A stretch of DNA of 53,000 bases from UBA2136 sp047635695 (GTDB lineage: Bacteria > Pseudomonadota > Alphaproteobacteria > UBA2136). This document shows, one piece after another, positions 9,867 to 20,183 of this stretch (position 1 is the first letter of the stretch; each line of letters starts with the position of its first letter). The position numbers and the translations under genes are program-made. The stretch is from NCBI GenBank assembly GCA_047635695.1, contig JBLILN010000011.1, positions 1 through 53,000 of the forward strand. Direction: 5' to 3'. The notes below the pieces were generated by a model. That model saw only the letters and a list, made by a program, of their open reading frames with translations, was not told the DNA's origin and made no database searches.

Positions 9867-11798
9867 TTATAAAACAAACCAGCTCATGAACGCACATACA
9901 CCTAATACAAGTACAAAGGCATAGTGGAAAATGTAACCACTTTGAATTTTACGCAGTAATATGCCAGAAACGACAGTTATCTTACCGACCCCATTGACAA
10001 TTAAACCATCAATAATTTTAACGTCACCCGTATGGTAAAAGAATTTAGATAAACGCATAGTAGGCTTAATAATAAGGCCCGTATAAAGTTCATCTATAAG
10101 CCATTTACGATAAACAAAAGTATAGATAAACCCAAGCATATTTGTCATTTTACCTGGTAGATCTGTCCTCCAAAGGTAGAACCATGTACCTATCAAGCCA
10201 CCAAGTCCCACAATGCCAAGCGGTAGATATTTCCATTGCCATGAAATAGCATGCGCGTCCTCTAAACCTGTGTGATAACTTTGAATACTGATAGCACCTT
10301 GCCACCAATCTAAGTTACCCATATCATGTAATAACCAGCCAGAAAAAATAGCGCCCAATGCTAATACAATCATTGGTAAAAGCATAGTAGCGCCAGCTTC
10401 ATGCGTATGTTTAAACACTTCCTGGTCACCGCGATGTTTACCATAAAATGTTAAGTAGAAAACACGTGCACTATAAAAAGCTGTCATAAAGGCAGCAACT
10501 GTACCTAATGCATACATCCAAAGACCCGTTGAGTTACCAGACATAAATGCCGATTCTAAGATCAAATCTTTTGAGAAGAATCCAGCAAATGGTGGAATAC
10601 CCGCCAGTGCTAATGAACCAACAAGCATAAGGAAATAAGTAACAGGTAATGCCATTTTTAAAGCACCCATTTTGCGCATATCTTGTTCATCTGCCACACC
10701 ATGTATCACGCTACCCGCACCTAAAAATAACAATGCTTTAAAAAAGGCGTGCGTTGTTAGATGAAAAATTGCTGCAGGATAAGCACCAATACCACAAGCA
10801 AAAAACATATAACCCAACTGTGAGCAAGTAGAGTAAGCAATAACACGTTTGATGTCGTGTTGAGCTAAACCAATTGTCGCTGCAAAGAATGCAGTGAGGC
10901 CACCCACCCAAGCAACAACCTCTAGAATTGATGGTGCAAATTCAAACAATGGCGACATGCGTGCCACCAAGAAAACACCAGCCGTTACCATTGTGGCTGC
11001 GTGGATAAGAGCCGAAACAGGTGTAGGGCCCTCCATCGCATCAGGCAACCAAGTATGGAAACCAAGTTGAGCAGATTTACCCATCGCACCAATGAACAGC
11101 AATGCAGCAACAAGTGAAAGAAGATGTAACTCATAGCCTAAGAAATTAAATGTATCGTTTGACACTTCACCAAGGTTTGCAAAAATAACAGAATATTCTA
11201 GTGTTCCCATGCTTACAATAAGCGTTAACATAGCAATTAAAAGGCCTAGGTCAGCAACACGGTTCACAATAAATGCTTTTACAGCCGCTGTATTAGCCGC
11301 TGGTTTTTTAAACCAAAAACCAATAAGTAGGTATGAAGCTAAGCCAACACCTTCCCAACCAAGAAACATTTGCAGTAGGTTTGGCGCTGTAACCAAAGCT
11401 AACATAGTGAATGTAAATAATGACAAATAGCTAAAGAAACGGCCTCGATGTGGGTCGTGTGCCATATAACCAATTGAATAAATATGCACGCAAGCACTCA
11501 CAGATGTTACGACCAACAACATTGTTGCTGTGAGTTTATCCACCATCACACCAAAGTCAAGATTCAAATCACCCGTTGAAAGCCAATTATACAAAATTTC
11601 TGTAAAAGCAGGTTGCGCATGTTCTTTAAATGCCATGTGGTAAAAGGTAAAAATAGACAGTAAAGCACTTATGGTCACCGCAGTACAAGTTATGGTCATA
11701 GCACCTTTATCGCCAATAAAACCTTTAAACAGACCGGCAATAATGGAAGCCATCAGAGGTAAAAGAACAATTAAAAATACAATTTCAGGTGTAATCAT
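9867..11798 (-). CDS. nuoL: NADH-quinone oxidoreductase subunit L
   Basis: 643 aa; the most distal antiporter-like subunit, with about 16 membrane helices and the long lateral helix expected in its C-terminal part. Motifs include GWEGVGLASYLLIGFW, FHTWLPDAMEGPTPVSALIHAATM and DIKRVIAYSTCSQLGYM. The C-terminal segment (after residue ~500) has the YRKWLIDELY stretch typical of NuoL. Four bases separate the nuoK stop from its start. Confidence 0.97.
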   Translation of the reverse strand: MITPEIVFLIVLLPLMASIIAGLFKGFIGDKGAMTITCTAVTISALLSIFTFYHMAFKEHAQPAFTEILYNWLSTGDLNLDFGVMVDKLTATMLLVVTSVSACVHIYSIGYMAHDPHRGRFFSYLSLFTFTMLALVTAPNLLQMFLGWEGVGLASYLLIGFWFKKPAANTAAVKAFIVNRVADLGLLIAMLTLIVSMGTLEYSVIFANLGEVSNDTFNFLGYELHLLSLVAALLFIGAMGKSAQLGFHTWLPDAMEGPTPVSALIHAATMVTAGVFLVARMSPLFEFAPSILEVVAWVGGLTAFFAATIGLAQHDIKRVIAYSTCSQLGYMFFACGIGAYPAAIFHLTTHAFFKALLFLGAGSVIHGVADEQDMRKMGALKMALPVTYFLMLVGSLALAGIPPFAGFFSKDLILESAFMSGNSTGLWMYALGTVAAFMTAFYSARVFYLTFYGKHRGDQEVFKHTHEAGATMLLPMIVLALGAIFSGWLLHDMGNLDWWQGAISIQSYHTGLEDAHAISWQWKYLPLGIVGLGGLIGTWFYLWRTDLPGKMTNMLGFIYTFVYRKWLIDELYTGLIIKPTMRLSKFFYHTGDVKIIDGLIVNGVGKITVVSGILLRKIQSGYIFHYAFVLVLGVCAFMSWFVL

Positions 11799-11802
11799 TT
11801 AT

Positions 11803-12114
11803 TTATCCTTTCATCATGTTCGAATCTTCGACCGCACCACTATGGCGATTGCGGTAAAAAATTGTCAGTATTGCAAGACCTATTGAAACTTCAGCCGCTG
11901 CAACAGTTAAAATAAAGAATGTAAATATTTGCCCTGATAAGTCGTGCGAAAATGCACTAAAAGCAACAAAATTAATATTTACAGCAAGTAAAATAAGTTC
12001 AATACACATTAAAATTGTAATAATGTTTTTTCTGTTCATGAATATACCCACAATACCCACAATAAAAAGTATTGCTGCCAATGTTAGGTAGTGGTTTAAT
12101 GTTATATTTTCCAT
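11803..12114 (-). CDS. nuoK: NADH-quinone oxidoreductase subunit K
   Basis: 103 aa with three membrane helices, the normal size. Carries the two conserved helix glutamates in the GIFMNRKNIITILMCIELIL region, which belong to the proton path of complex I. C-terminal AAAEVSIGLAILTIFYRNR is the family signature. A 51-base gap separates it from nuoJ. Confidence 0.96.
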   Translation of the reverse strand: MENITLNHYLTLAAILFIVGIVGIFMNRKNIITILMCIELILLAVNINFVAFSAFSHDLSGQIFTFFILTVAAAEVSIGLAILTIFYRNRHSGAVEDSNMMKG

Positions 12115-12165
12115 AATTTCTCTTTATTTTATTATATACTTATCATAAAAACTCAAACTAAAGCT

Positions 12166-12771
12166 TTAAGATATACCCTTGCCAAGTGTAGGGCTTACAA
12201 TTGCTATACTATCTTCACGTTTACGATGTATTTGTTCACTAATATCTTGACGTAAAACATTTTCTCGGCGGCGATGCGTTAAGACAATAGCACCAACCAT
12301 TCCGACAAGAAGAACCATGGATACTGAAATAAATGGATACATATAATTTGTAAACAAAACACGTCCAAGCTCGACAATATTTTCAACATCATCATCCATT
12401 GGTATCGAAGCGGCCACACGCCCTGTAGAGCCTATACCACCAACTAAAGCAAATAAAAGCTCAAGTAATAATACCGCACCGATAGCGAGTGATGCGTAAG
12501 TAAAGAGTACCGATTTTCGTTCCTGCACATCAACAGACATATCAACCGTCATTAATACGAATAAGAACATAACCGCAATAGCACCAACATAAACCATCAT
12601 TAACAGTAACCCTAAAAATTCAGCACCGATTAAAATGAAAAGACCCGCCGCATTAAAGAAACATAAAACTAAAAATAAAACACTGTACATAGGGTTTTTT
12701 GCACTCACAACACCAATCGCGCCAAGTAACAAAACACCTGCGAACATAAAAAAGAGTAAATCTGCAATCAT
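12166..12771 (-). CDS. nuoJ: NADH-quinone oxidoreductase subunit J
   Basis: About 201 aa with five predicted membrane helices in the N-terminal 170 residues and a charged tail. Contains the LFILIGAEFLGLLLMMVYVGAIAVMFLFV-like region (quoted in part: LLLMMVYVGAIAVMFL) with the pi-bulge helix of complex I. The frame is open up to 12819, but the ATG at 12771 is chosen: AGGA lies about 7 bases upstream, and the extra 16 residues would overlap the nuoI end and have no family counterpart. Confidence 0.95.
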   Translation of the reverse strand: MIADLLFFMFAGVLLLGAIGVVSAKNPMYSVLFLVLCFFNAAGLFILIGAEFLGLLLMMVYVGAIAVMFLFVLMTVDMSVDVQERKSVLFTYASLAIGAVLLLELLFALVGGIGSTGRVAASIPMDDDVENIVELGRVLFTNYMYPFISVSMVLLVGMVGAIVLTHRRRENVLRQDISEQIHRKREDSIAIVSPTLGKGIS

Positions 12772-12781
12772 TTTATTTTTC

Positions 12782-13267
12782 CTATCTGTATTTAGCGTCA
12801 GCTTGCAAGCGTTCTGCAAGTGTAGGCTCTAATTTATCACCATTTTTCAACAATGTTTTTTTGCTGTAAACAAGGTCTTGTCTATTTTCTTTAGCAAATT
12901 CCATATTCGGGCCTTCAACAATAGCATCTACAGGGCAAGCTTCTTCACATAAACCACAGTAAATACACTTCACCATATCAATATCATATCTTGTTGTGCG
13001 GCGCGAACCATCCGCTCGCGGCGCCGCCTCAATGGTTATAGCCTGTGCAGGGCAAACAGCTTCACAAAGCTTACATGCAATACAACGTTCTTCACCATTA
13101 GGGTAACGACGTAAGGCATGCTCACCACGGAAACGAGGGGATATTGGCGTTTTTTCCCATGGGTACATAAGCGTGACATTTTTAGAAAATAGATGTTTCA
13201 ATGTAATAGACATACCTTTTAGTAGGTCTAGTAGTAAAAACTGTTTTAAGAATTTTATTAAATTCAT
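12782..13267 (-). CDS. nuoI: NADH-quinone oxidoreductase subunit I (2x[4Fe-4S])
   Basis: 161 aa. Two ferredoxin-type clusters are visible as CIACKLCEAVCP and CIYCGLCEEACP, corresponding to centres N6a and N6b that pass electrons towards NuoB. The N-terminal amphipathic helix and SPRFRGEHALRRYPNGEERC block match alphaproteobacterial and mitochondrial TYKY homologues. Nineteen bases follow the nuoH stop; nuoJ begins 10 bases after its own stop. Confidence 0.97.
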   Translation of the reverse strand: MNLIKFLKQFLLLDLLKGMSITLKHLFSKNVTLMYPWEKTPISPRFRGEHALRRYPNGEERCIACKLCEAVCPAQAITIEAAPRADGSRRTTRYDIDMVKCIYCGLCEEACPVDAIVEGPNMEFAKENRQDLVYSKKTLLKNGDKLEPTLAERLQADAKYR

Positions 13268-13286
13268 AATATTTAAAATACCTTTA

Positions 13287-14315
13287 TTAAACTAAGTCAA
13301 AGACATGCATTGCGCCAGCAGTCAGCACAAGCCAGAACAGTGTAAACGGTAGGAATACTTTCCAACCGAGGCGCATTAATTGGTCATATCTAAAACGCGG
13401 GAATGTCGCCCTCGTCCATAAAAAGATAAACAATATAAACGCAATTTTTGCAAAGAACCAAATAAACCCTGGTATCCATGTAAATGGTGCAAAATCAAAC
13501 GGCGGTAACCAACCACCCATAAACAAGATAACAGCAATCGCACTCATTAAAATCATATTGGCATATTCACCAAGGAAAAAGAGAGAGAAACTCATGGATC
13601 CATATTCAGTAAAATAACCAGAAACAAGCTCAGCTTCAGCCTCTGGCAGGTCAAACGGTGCACGGTTTGTTTCTGCCAAAATAGAAATAATAAAGACGAT
13701 AAACATTGGGAATGCAGGGATCATAAACCACATACCTTCTTGAGCTTTTACAATATCGCTTAAATTCATAGACCCAGACATCAAAATCACGCTTAAAACT
13801 GTAAGTCCCATAGAAACTTCATAAGAAATCATTTGCGCACCTGTACGCACAGCGCCAAGGAATGGGTATTTAGAGTTAGATGCCCAACCAGCCATTAAAA
13901 CACCATAAATACCAATAGAAGATGTTGCAAGTAAATACATAACACCAAGGTTTACGTCCGATAAAACAATACCTTCATCAAAAGGAATAACAGCCCAAGC
14001 TGCAATGGCAGGTACCATGACCATCATAGGCGCAATAATATAAACAACTTTTGCTGACCCTGCAGGTATAACATTTTCTTTAAACATAAGTTTTACAGCA
14101 TCGGCAATTGGTTGCCCAAGGCCAGCCCAACCCACATGAGTAGGACCTTTACGCAGTTGCATACCAGCAATAACCTTACGTTCTGCCCATGTTAAGTAAG
14201 CAACAGATATAAGAAGTGGTGCAGTTACAGCTAAAACTTGTGCCACAATCAAAGAGAGTTCTAGAATGTTATCTAAATTAATAAGATCAAAATAAGGTTG
14301 AAGAATTTCCATCAA
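13287..14315 (-). CDS. nuoH: NADH-quinone oxidoreductase subunit H
   Basis: 342 aa with about eight membrane helices. This subunit forms much of the quinone-binding chamber. Signature blocks: RKVIAGMQLRKGP, ETNRAPFDLPEAEAELVSGY and the acidic loop after it, and LWTRATFPRFRYDQLM. Starts with two Met codons, so the start may be three bases later. Overlaps nothing; one base separates it from nuoG. Confidence 0.97.
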   Translation of the reverse strand: MMEILQPYFDLINLDNILELSLIVAQVLAVTAPLLISVAYLTWAERKVIAGMQLRKGPTHVGWAGLGQPIADAVKLMFKENVIPAGSAKVVYIIAPMMVMVPAIAAWAVIPFDEGIVLSDVNLGVMYLLATSSIGIYGVLMAGWASNSKYPFLGAVRTGAQMISYEVSMGLTVLSVILMSGSMNLSDIVKAQEGMWFMIPAFPMFIVFIISILAETNRAPFDLPEAEAELVSGYFTEYGSMSFSLFFLGEYANMILMSAIAVILFMGGWLPPFDFAPFTWIPGFIWFFAKIAFILFIFLWTRATFPRFRYDQLMRLGWKVFLPFTLFWLVLTAGAMHVFDLV

Positions 14316-14316
14316 T

Positions 14317-16404
14317 TTAACCTACCTTCTTCATTGCGTTTTGTTTTGCGTGAACGCCCTTAGCACAATCAGTCATAACCTTAGAAGCCTTCATAATTTC
14401 ATTTGTTTTATAAAAATCGCTGACATAGTTTTTAAATGGCGCTTTCAGTAATTTACCTTTTGCCGTCACACACACCCATTTTTGAGCCTCAGAAACAGTA
14501 CCAATAGAACGATAAGCTTTATATTCATTTGATATTAATGTACGTAGTTCATCAAGGCTATCAAATGGTAAAGCATGACCAAGTTCGCCTGATAAGGCAC
14601 GAAATATCTTCCAGTCTTCCTTAGCATTCAATTGAGGTAATACAGACGCTTTAGATTCTTGAACACGGCCTTCTGTATTTGTCCACCAGCCCGGCTTTTC
14701 AGTATATGCAGCTGCAGGTAAAACAACGTCAGCAATATCAGCATAATCACCTTTGTGTGTACCAATAAATATTGTGAATTTAGCACCCATTAAATCTTCT
14801 GCTTTAATATCAGTACTTTCACCGTAAATAATAAGTGTGTCAACGTCACCAGCTTTAAGCGCCTTAAGCATAGTGGTTGTATCCATGCCGCCTTCTTCTG
14901 GCGTAACACCCATATCTAGTGCTGCAATAAGCCCTGGTTTATTATGAAGAACATTCATACCATTCCAGTTTGCATTAATAGCGCCCAAAGCATCAGCAAG
15001 TTTTTCGGCTTCTTTGTAAACAGCTGTACCGTCTTTTCTTGATACAGCTTCGGCACCAACAATAATCATAGCTTTTTTAAATTTAGAGAGTTCTTTGAAT
15101 GCTGCACCCTTGCCTGATGCAACATCTACCAATACTTCTGTTGTGTCACCAATAAAACCATATTTATAAGTCAGGTCAACTTCGGCACCTATCATGAAAA
15201 CAGGTATATCACGATGAAGTACATTTTTACGAATACGGGCATTTAACACAGGTGCTTCAAGGCGTGGGTTTGTACCAATTAAGATAATAGCGTCAGCCTG
15301 ATCAATACCTTCAATAGTACTGTTCATGATGTAACTTGGACGGAATGAACCGTCGAGTTTAAAGCCACCCATACGTGCATCGACGTTTGCTGTGCCTAGT
15401 GTTTTTTTCATGAAGGCGTTAAAACTGTAAAGGTCTTCCGCGCTATGTATATCACCTGCAAGGCCTGCAATATTCTTTTTGCCTTTCAGTTTAGGTAAAA
15501 GTGTTTCAAAGGCTTTTTTCCAGCCCACTGACTGTAATTTATTGCCTTTACCTTTAATGAGAGGTGACGTTATACGATTTTCATAGAGACCGTCATAGCT
15601 AAACCGAGCGGTGTCTGAAATCCATTCTTCATTAACGTCGTCATTTTCACGTGGCACAATGCGCATAACTTTACCCGCACGGCTATGTACTTCAATGTTA
15701 GAGCCAAGGGCATCCATCACATCAATAGAATCTGTTTTGATAAGTTCCCAGTTACGTCCTGTAAATGCGTAAGGCTTAGAAGTCAAGGCGCCCACAGGGC
15801 AAAGATCAATCATGTTACCTGCAAGTTCACTGTTTAAAGCACTTTCAACGTAAGTACCCACTTGCATATTTTCACCGCGGAAAGTCGCGCCCATATCTTC
15901 TACGCCCGCAACTTCGGTTGCGAAACGGATACAACGTGTGCAGTGAATACACCTTGTCATAACAGTTTTAATTTTAGCGCCAAGGTCTTTGTCTTCAACG
16001 GCACGCTTTGTTTCTTTGTAAGTAGAGCAATCACTACCATAAGAAACGGAGATATCCTGTAAATCACATTCACCAGCCTGGTCACAAATAGGACAATCAA
16101 GAGGGTGGTTAATCAGTAAAAATTCCATCACACCTTTACGTGCTTCTTTAACCATAGGGCTTTTAGTATGAACAACCATACCGTTACCAGCGGGGAAACA
16201 ACAAGAAGCTGTTGGCTTAGGTGGGCCACCTTCAACTTCTACCAAACACATGCGGCAGTTACCTGCAACACTTAAGCGTTTATGAAAACAAAAACGTGGG
16301 ATTTCAGCGCCAGATGCCATCGCAGCTTCCATTAAAGAACTGCCCGCTTCTACTGTTACTTCATTGCCATCAACTGTTAATGTTACTGTGTTATTTTCGC
16401 TCAT
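14317..16404 (-). CDS. nuoG: NADH-quinone oxidoreductase subunit G
   Basis: 695 aa, the short alphaproteobacterial/mitochondrial (75-kDa) form. The N-terminus carries the [2Fe-2S] ligands CFHKRLSVAGNCRMC, then the H-Cys3 centre (HPLDCPICDQAGECDLQD) and a 4Fe-4S set CIHCTRCIRF with DLCPVGALTSKP. The rest is a molybdopterin-oxidoreductase-like domain that has lost its catalytic role in this family. Located between nuoF and nuoH with 2-base spacing to nuoF. Confidence 0.97.
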   Translation of the reverse strand: MSENNTVTLTVDGNEVTVEAGSSLMEAAMASGAEIPRFCFHKRLSVAGNCRMCLVEVEGGPPKPTASCCFPAGNGMVVHTKSPMVKEARKGVMEFLLINHPLDCPICDQAGECDLQDISVSYGSDCSTYKETKRAVEDKDLGAKIKTVMTRCIHCTRCIRFATEVAGVEDMGATFRGENMQVGTYVESALNSELAGNMIDLCPVGALTSKPYAFTGRNWELIKTDSIDVMDALGSNIEVHSRAGKVMRIVPRENDDVNEEWISDTARFSYDGLYENRITSPLIKGKGNKLQSVGWKKAFETLLPKLKGKKNIAGLAGDIHSAEDLYSFNAFMKKTLGTANVDARMGGFKLDGSFRPSYIMNSTIEGIDQADAIILIGTNPRLEAPVLNARIRKNVLHRDIPVFMIGAEVDLTYKYGFIGDTTEVLVDVASGKGAAFKELSKFKKAMIIVGAEAVSRKDGTAVYKEAEKLADALGAINANWNGMNVLHNKPGLIAALDMGVTPEEGGMDTTTMLKALKAGDVDTLIIYGESTDIKAEDLMGAKFTIFIGTHKGDYADIADVVLPAAAYTEKPGWWTNTEGRVQESKASVLPQLNAKEDWKIFRALSGELGHALPFDSLDELRTLISNEYKAYRSIGTVSEAQKWVCVTAKGKLLKAPFKNYVSDFYKTNEIMKASKVMTDCAKGVHAKQNAMKKVG

Positions 16405-16406
16405 TT

Positions 16407-17693
16407 TTATGCGCTCTTATCTTTTTGATTTTCTTTAATACGTTCTTCAAATAGGTGACGGAAGTGTTTTAATGTACCCTGTACTGGCCACATAGCACCA
16501 TCGGCGAAGGCACAAATTGTTTTACCTTCAATTTTTTTAGTTACATTATACATTTGGTCTAATTCTTCAAGCGTGCCCTCACCTTTAATAAGGCGATCCA
16601 TCAAGCGTGAAACCCAACCAACACCTTCACGGCATGGGGTACACTGGCCACAAGTTTCGTGCTTATAAAAATGACTAATACGCGCCATAACACGTAATAA
16701 ATCAGTGTCTTTATTCATCACAATAACAGCGGCAGTTCCGAGGCCTGTACCAAATTCACGCAAGCCGTCAAAGTCCATAATAGCTGTATTACAATTCGCA
16801 GCACTCAACATTGGCGTGGAAGATCCACCGGGAATAACAGCCTGTAAGTTATCCCAACCACCAATAACACCACCTGCATATTCTTCAATGAGTTCTTTTA
16901 AACCAATAGACATAGGTGCTTCAAAATTACCAGGCAAGTTTACCGCGCCAGAAACAGAAAATATTTTTGTGCCGTGATTATTTTCACGTCCAAATTGGCA
17001 CCACCAGTCATTTCCTTTTTTAAGGATAGGTGGTACTTGGGCAATTGTTTCAACATTATTAATTGTTGTAGGGCAACCATACAAACCATAACCGGCTGGA
17101 AATGGTGGCTTGACACGGGGTTGGCCTTTTTTACCTTCTAGGCTTTCAAGTAAAGCTGTTTCTTCGCCACAAATATATGCGCCTGCGCCAAGGTGTAGGT
17201 AAATTTCAACGTCAACGCCTGTTCCTAAGATATCTTTACCGAGATAACCCGCTTTACGAGCTTCTTCAATGGCAATATTTAAACGAGAAGATTCGTCGTA
17301 ATATTCACCACGTACATAAATATACCCAACTTTTGCACCTAAACAGTGACAACCAACAATCATACCTTCAACAAGTGTATGTGGGTCGAAACGTAAAATA
17401 TCGCGGTCTTTACAAGTACCAGGTTCACCTTCGTCGGCATTACATACAAGGTAATTAGGTTTAATACCGTCGGGTTTAGGCATAAATGACCATTTTAAAC
17501 CTGTTGGAAAACCAGCACCACCACGCCCACGTAAGGCACTGCCTTTAAGTTGCCCGATGTGTGTATCAGCGTCAGTGTTCAAAAGTTTTTTAAGGCCTTT
17601 ATAACCACCACGTTTTTCATAACCCTTAATCGTCCAGTCACCTGTACCATCAAGGTTTTTAAATACTTTATCGTCGATTGAAATTTTTGTCAT
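16407..17693 (-). CDS. nuoF: NADH-quinone oxidoreductase subunit F (NADH/FMN site)
   Basis: 428 aa; the NADH-oxidising flavoprotein of complex I. The NADH/FMN-binding glycine-rich stretches GRGGAGFPTGLKW and GAGAYICGEETALLESLEG are clear, and the C-terminal ESCGxCxPCRxG-type cluster reads ETCGQCTPCREG (centre N3). The cysteine motif is complete. Two bases separate it from nuoE. Confidence 0.97.
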   Translation of the reverse strand: MTKISIDDKVFKNLDGTGDWTIKGYEKRGGYKGLKKLLNTDADTHIGQLKGSALRGRGGAGFPTGLKWSFMPKPDGIKPNYLVCNADEGEPGTCKDRDILRFDPHTLVEGMIVGCHCLGAKVGYIYVRGEYYDESSRLNIAIEEARKAGYLGKDILGTGVDVEIYLHLGAGAYICGEETALLESLEGKKGQPRVKPPFPAGYGLYGCPTTINNVETIAQVPPILKKGNDWWCQFGRENNHGTKIFSVSGAVNLPGNFEAPMSIGLKELIEEYAGGVIGGWDNLQAVIPGGSSTPMLSAANCNTAIMDFDGLREFGTGLGTAAVIVMNKDTDLLRVMARISHFYKHETCGQCTPCREGVGWVSRLMDRLIKGEGTLEELDQMYNVTKKIEGKTICAFADGAMWPVQGTLKHFRHLFEERIKENQKDKSA

Positions 17694-17695
17694 TT

Positions 17696-18292
17696 TTAGT
17701 AACCATCCTTCATTGGCTTCGTCGGCGTCGCATCAACAACTTCATGACCTTTTTTAAGGTTATCTAGAATTTGTAGCGTTTGTGCTTTATCTAATTTTGT
17801 GTAGTAATGGTTATTAATTTGCATCATCGGTGCTTCTGTACAAGCACCTAAACATTCAACTTCTGTCAGTGTAAACAAACTGTCATCAGAAACACCACCC
17901 TCACCTTTTAAGGCTGTATATTCTTTCACTGCTTCAACAATAGCGTCAGAACCACGGATCATACATGAGCAGTTTGTACAAACCTGTACGTGGTATTTAC
18001 CAACTGGGTCTAAGTTAAACATCGTATAAAATGTGGCAACCTCATAAACACGAATATATGGTAAGTTCAACCGTTCAGCAGCAAGCTGCATTGCAGACGT
18101 ACTTAACCAACCACCAAATTCATCCTGTGCAAGTTTAAGTACAGGAATAAGCGCCGACTGTGACTGTTCTTTTGGGTAGCGTTTTAAAATATTTTTAATT
18201 TTAGTTTCTGTTTCCTTCGAAAACTCTAAACCGCAATGACTTACACGTTTTTGAGTTTCAGGGCCTACCATTTTAATTGCCGATTTAGCCAT
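17696..18292 (-). CDS. nuoE: NADH-quinone oxidoreductase subunit E ([2Fe-2S])
   Basis: 198 aa thioredoxin-fold subunit carrying centre N1a. The four ligands are in CTNCSC and ECLGACTEAP. Partner of NuoF in the NADH-binding module. Start overlaps the nuoD stop by one base (TAATG), a classic translationally coupled junction. C-terminal ~25 residues are low in conservation. Confidence 0.96.
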   Translation of the reverse strand: MAKSAIKMVGPETQKRVSHCGLEFSKETETKIKNILKRYPKEQSQSALIPVLKLAQDEFGGWLSTSAMQLAAERLNLPYIRVYEVATFYTMFNLDPVGKYHVQVCTNCSCMIRGSDAIVEAVKEYTALKGEGGVSDDSLFTLTEVECLGACTEAPMMQINNHYYTKLDKAQTLQILDNLKKGHEVVDATPTKPMKDGY

Positions 18293-19491
18293 TATCTATC
18301 AATCTCTCCAAATACAATATCCTGCGTCCCAATAACTGTCGTGACATCAGCCAGCATATGGCCTTTCGTCATCATTTCTAAGCCTTGTAGGTGTGCAAAA
18401 CCAGGTGCACGTACTTTAACACGATAAGGTTTCGGCCCTCCTTCACTCACAAGGTAAACAGCTGTTTCACCTTTTGGTGCTTCAATGGCCGCATAAACTT
18501 CACCTTTCGGCACGTGAAAACCTTCCGTAAAGTATTTAAAGTGGTGAATAAGCGCTTCCATAGATGTTTTCATGTCGTCACGCATAGGTGGTGAAATTTT
18601 AAAATTCTGAACTTTCACAGGCCCTTCAGGCATATCATTAATACACTGTTCAATAATACTTAGGCTTTGACGCATTTCTTCCATACGTACAAGATAACGA
18701 TCGTAACTGTCACCATTTTTACCAACAGGAATATCAAATGTTACCTTATCATAAACTTCGTAGGGTTCCGCTATACGGATATCCCAAGCAACACCGCTAC
18801 CACGTAACATTGGGCCAGAGAAACCATAACTCATGGCACGCTCTGCACTTACAACACCAATGTTGACTGTACGCTGTTTCCAAATACGGTTTTCACTTAG
18901 AAGGTCTTCATATTCGTCAATACGCCCTTTCATAGCCTCTACAAATTCTTTAATTGTGGTTGTTAAACCTTCTGGAAGGTCTTTTGCCACACCACCAGGG
19001 CGGAAATAGTTAGCATGCATACGCGCACCCGAAACAGCTTCGTAAAAATCAAAACAAACTTCACGGTCACGGAAAGCATAAAGAAAGACAGACATAGCCC
19101 CGACATCAAGCGCGTGCGTCCCAAGCCACATAAGGTGGTTAAGCAACCTTGTGATCTCGCTAAACATAACGCGAATATAGCTACCGCGTTCAGGCACTTC
19201 AATTTCAAGTAATTTTTCAATGGCCATGCAATAAACATGCTCTTGACACATCATGGAAACATAATCAAGGCGGTCAAAATAAGGTAAACCTTGAATATAT
19301 GTTTTATTTTCAAGAAGTTTTTCTGTACCGCGGTGCAACAAACCAATATGTGGATCGGCACGTTCTACAACTTCACCATCAAGCTCAAGCACAAGACGTA
19401 ATACACCGTGAGCAGCAGGATGTTGAGGGCCAAAATTCAGCGTAAAGTTTTCGCCAAATTCCATTTCTTTTGTTGTGGTAGTTGTTGTCAT
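18292..19491 (-). CDS. nuoD: NADH-quinone oxidoreductase subunit D
   Basis: 399 aa; the 49-kDa-type subunit that together with NuoB forms the quinone-reduction site. Conserved N-terminus NFGPQHPAAHGVLRL includes the quinone-contacting histidine region. RPGGVAKDLP, GVVSAERAMSYGFSGPMLRG and DIVFGEIDR at the very end are family signatures. nuoC and nuoD are separate genes here, unlike the fused nuoCD of enterobacteria. Confidence 0.97.
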   Translation of the reverse strand: MTTTTTTKEMEFGENFTLNFGPQHPAAHGVLRLVLELDGEVVERADPHIGLLHRGTEKLLENKTYIQGLPYFDRLDYVSMMCQEHVYCMAIEKLLEIEVPERGSYIRVMFSEITRLLNHLMWLGTHALDVGAMSVFLYAFRDREVCFDFYEAVSGARMHANYFRPGGVAKDLPEGLTTTIKEFVEAMKGRIDEYEDLLSENRIWKQRTVNIGVVSAERAMSYGFSGPMLRGSGVAWDIRIAEPYEVYDKVTFDIPVGKNGDSYDRYLVRMEEMRQSLSIIEQCINDMPEGPVKVQNFKISPPMRDDMKTSMEALIHHFKYFTEGFHVPKGEVYAAIEAPKGETAVYLVSEGGPKPYRVKVRAPGFAHLQGLEMMTKGHMLADVTTVIGTQDIVFGEIDR

Positions 19492-19500
19492 TTTTTTGTC

Positions 19501-20154
19501 CTACCCTTTAAACTCATCTTCGTTAAACAAATTAGCGTCTTCCGCTAGGCTTGCGTTACCTGTCATTGCTTCCCATGGGGATTGAGCATCAAATTGACGG
19601 AACTCCTGTGGCATATCAACTTTTTTATAGGCAACACGCTTTTCTTCACTGTCATAATAAACTTCTACTTTACCAACAAGAGGGAAATCTTTTCTAAGTG
19701 GGTGACCGTCAAAACCATAGTCTGTTAATATACGGCGCAAATCGGGGTGGTTATCGAACTGAATACCAAACATGTCATAAGCTTCACGTTCAAACCAATT
19801 GGCCGATTCAAACAACTCACATACTGACGGCATATGTTCATCTTCATTAATAGCAACCTTCAGGCGTACACGCATATTTTTATGGACACTTAAAACATGA
19901 TAAACAACATCAAAACGCTCATCACGTTTACCTAACCAATCAACGCCACAAATGTCCATTAAACATTTAAACATCATGCGGCGGTCGTCACGTAGATATT
20001 TAAGTATTGCCATAATATCACGTTTTCTAACAGTCAATGTTAATTCACGGTTTGCAAATTTAGTCTCTATAATACCATCACTAAATTTCTTAACCATCGC
20101 CTCTTCTAAGCGTACTAATTTTGAACTGTCATGAAGTTTATCAATATGCGTCAT
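19501..20154 (-). CDS. nuoC: NADH-quinone oxidoreductase subunit C
   Basis: 217 aa, the 30-kDa-type subunit of the peripheral arm. Signatures: CGVDWLGKRDERFDVVYH, NWFEREAYDMFGIQFDNHPDLRRIL (quoted in part: WFEREAYDMFGI) and GHPLRKDFPLVGKVEV. No cofactor; it helps connect the peripheral arm to the membrane arm. It ends 9 bases before the nuoD start. Confidence 0.96.
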   Translation of the reverse strand: MTHIDKLHDSSKLVRLEEAMVKKFSDGIIETKFANRELTLTVRKRDIMAILKYLRDDRRMMFKCLMDICGVDWLGKRDERFDVVYHVLSVHKNMRVRLKVAINEDEHMPSVCELFESANWFEREAYDMFGIQFDNHPDLRRILTDYGFDGHPLRKDFPLVGKVEVYYDSEEKRVAYKKVDMPQEFRQFDAQSPWEAMTGNASLAEDANLFNEDEFKG

Positions 20155-20183
20155 ATTTATTTATTCTGTATTATTTATATTTA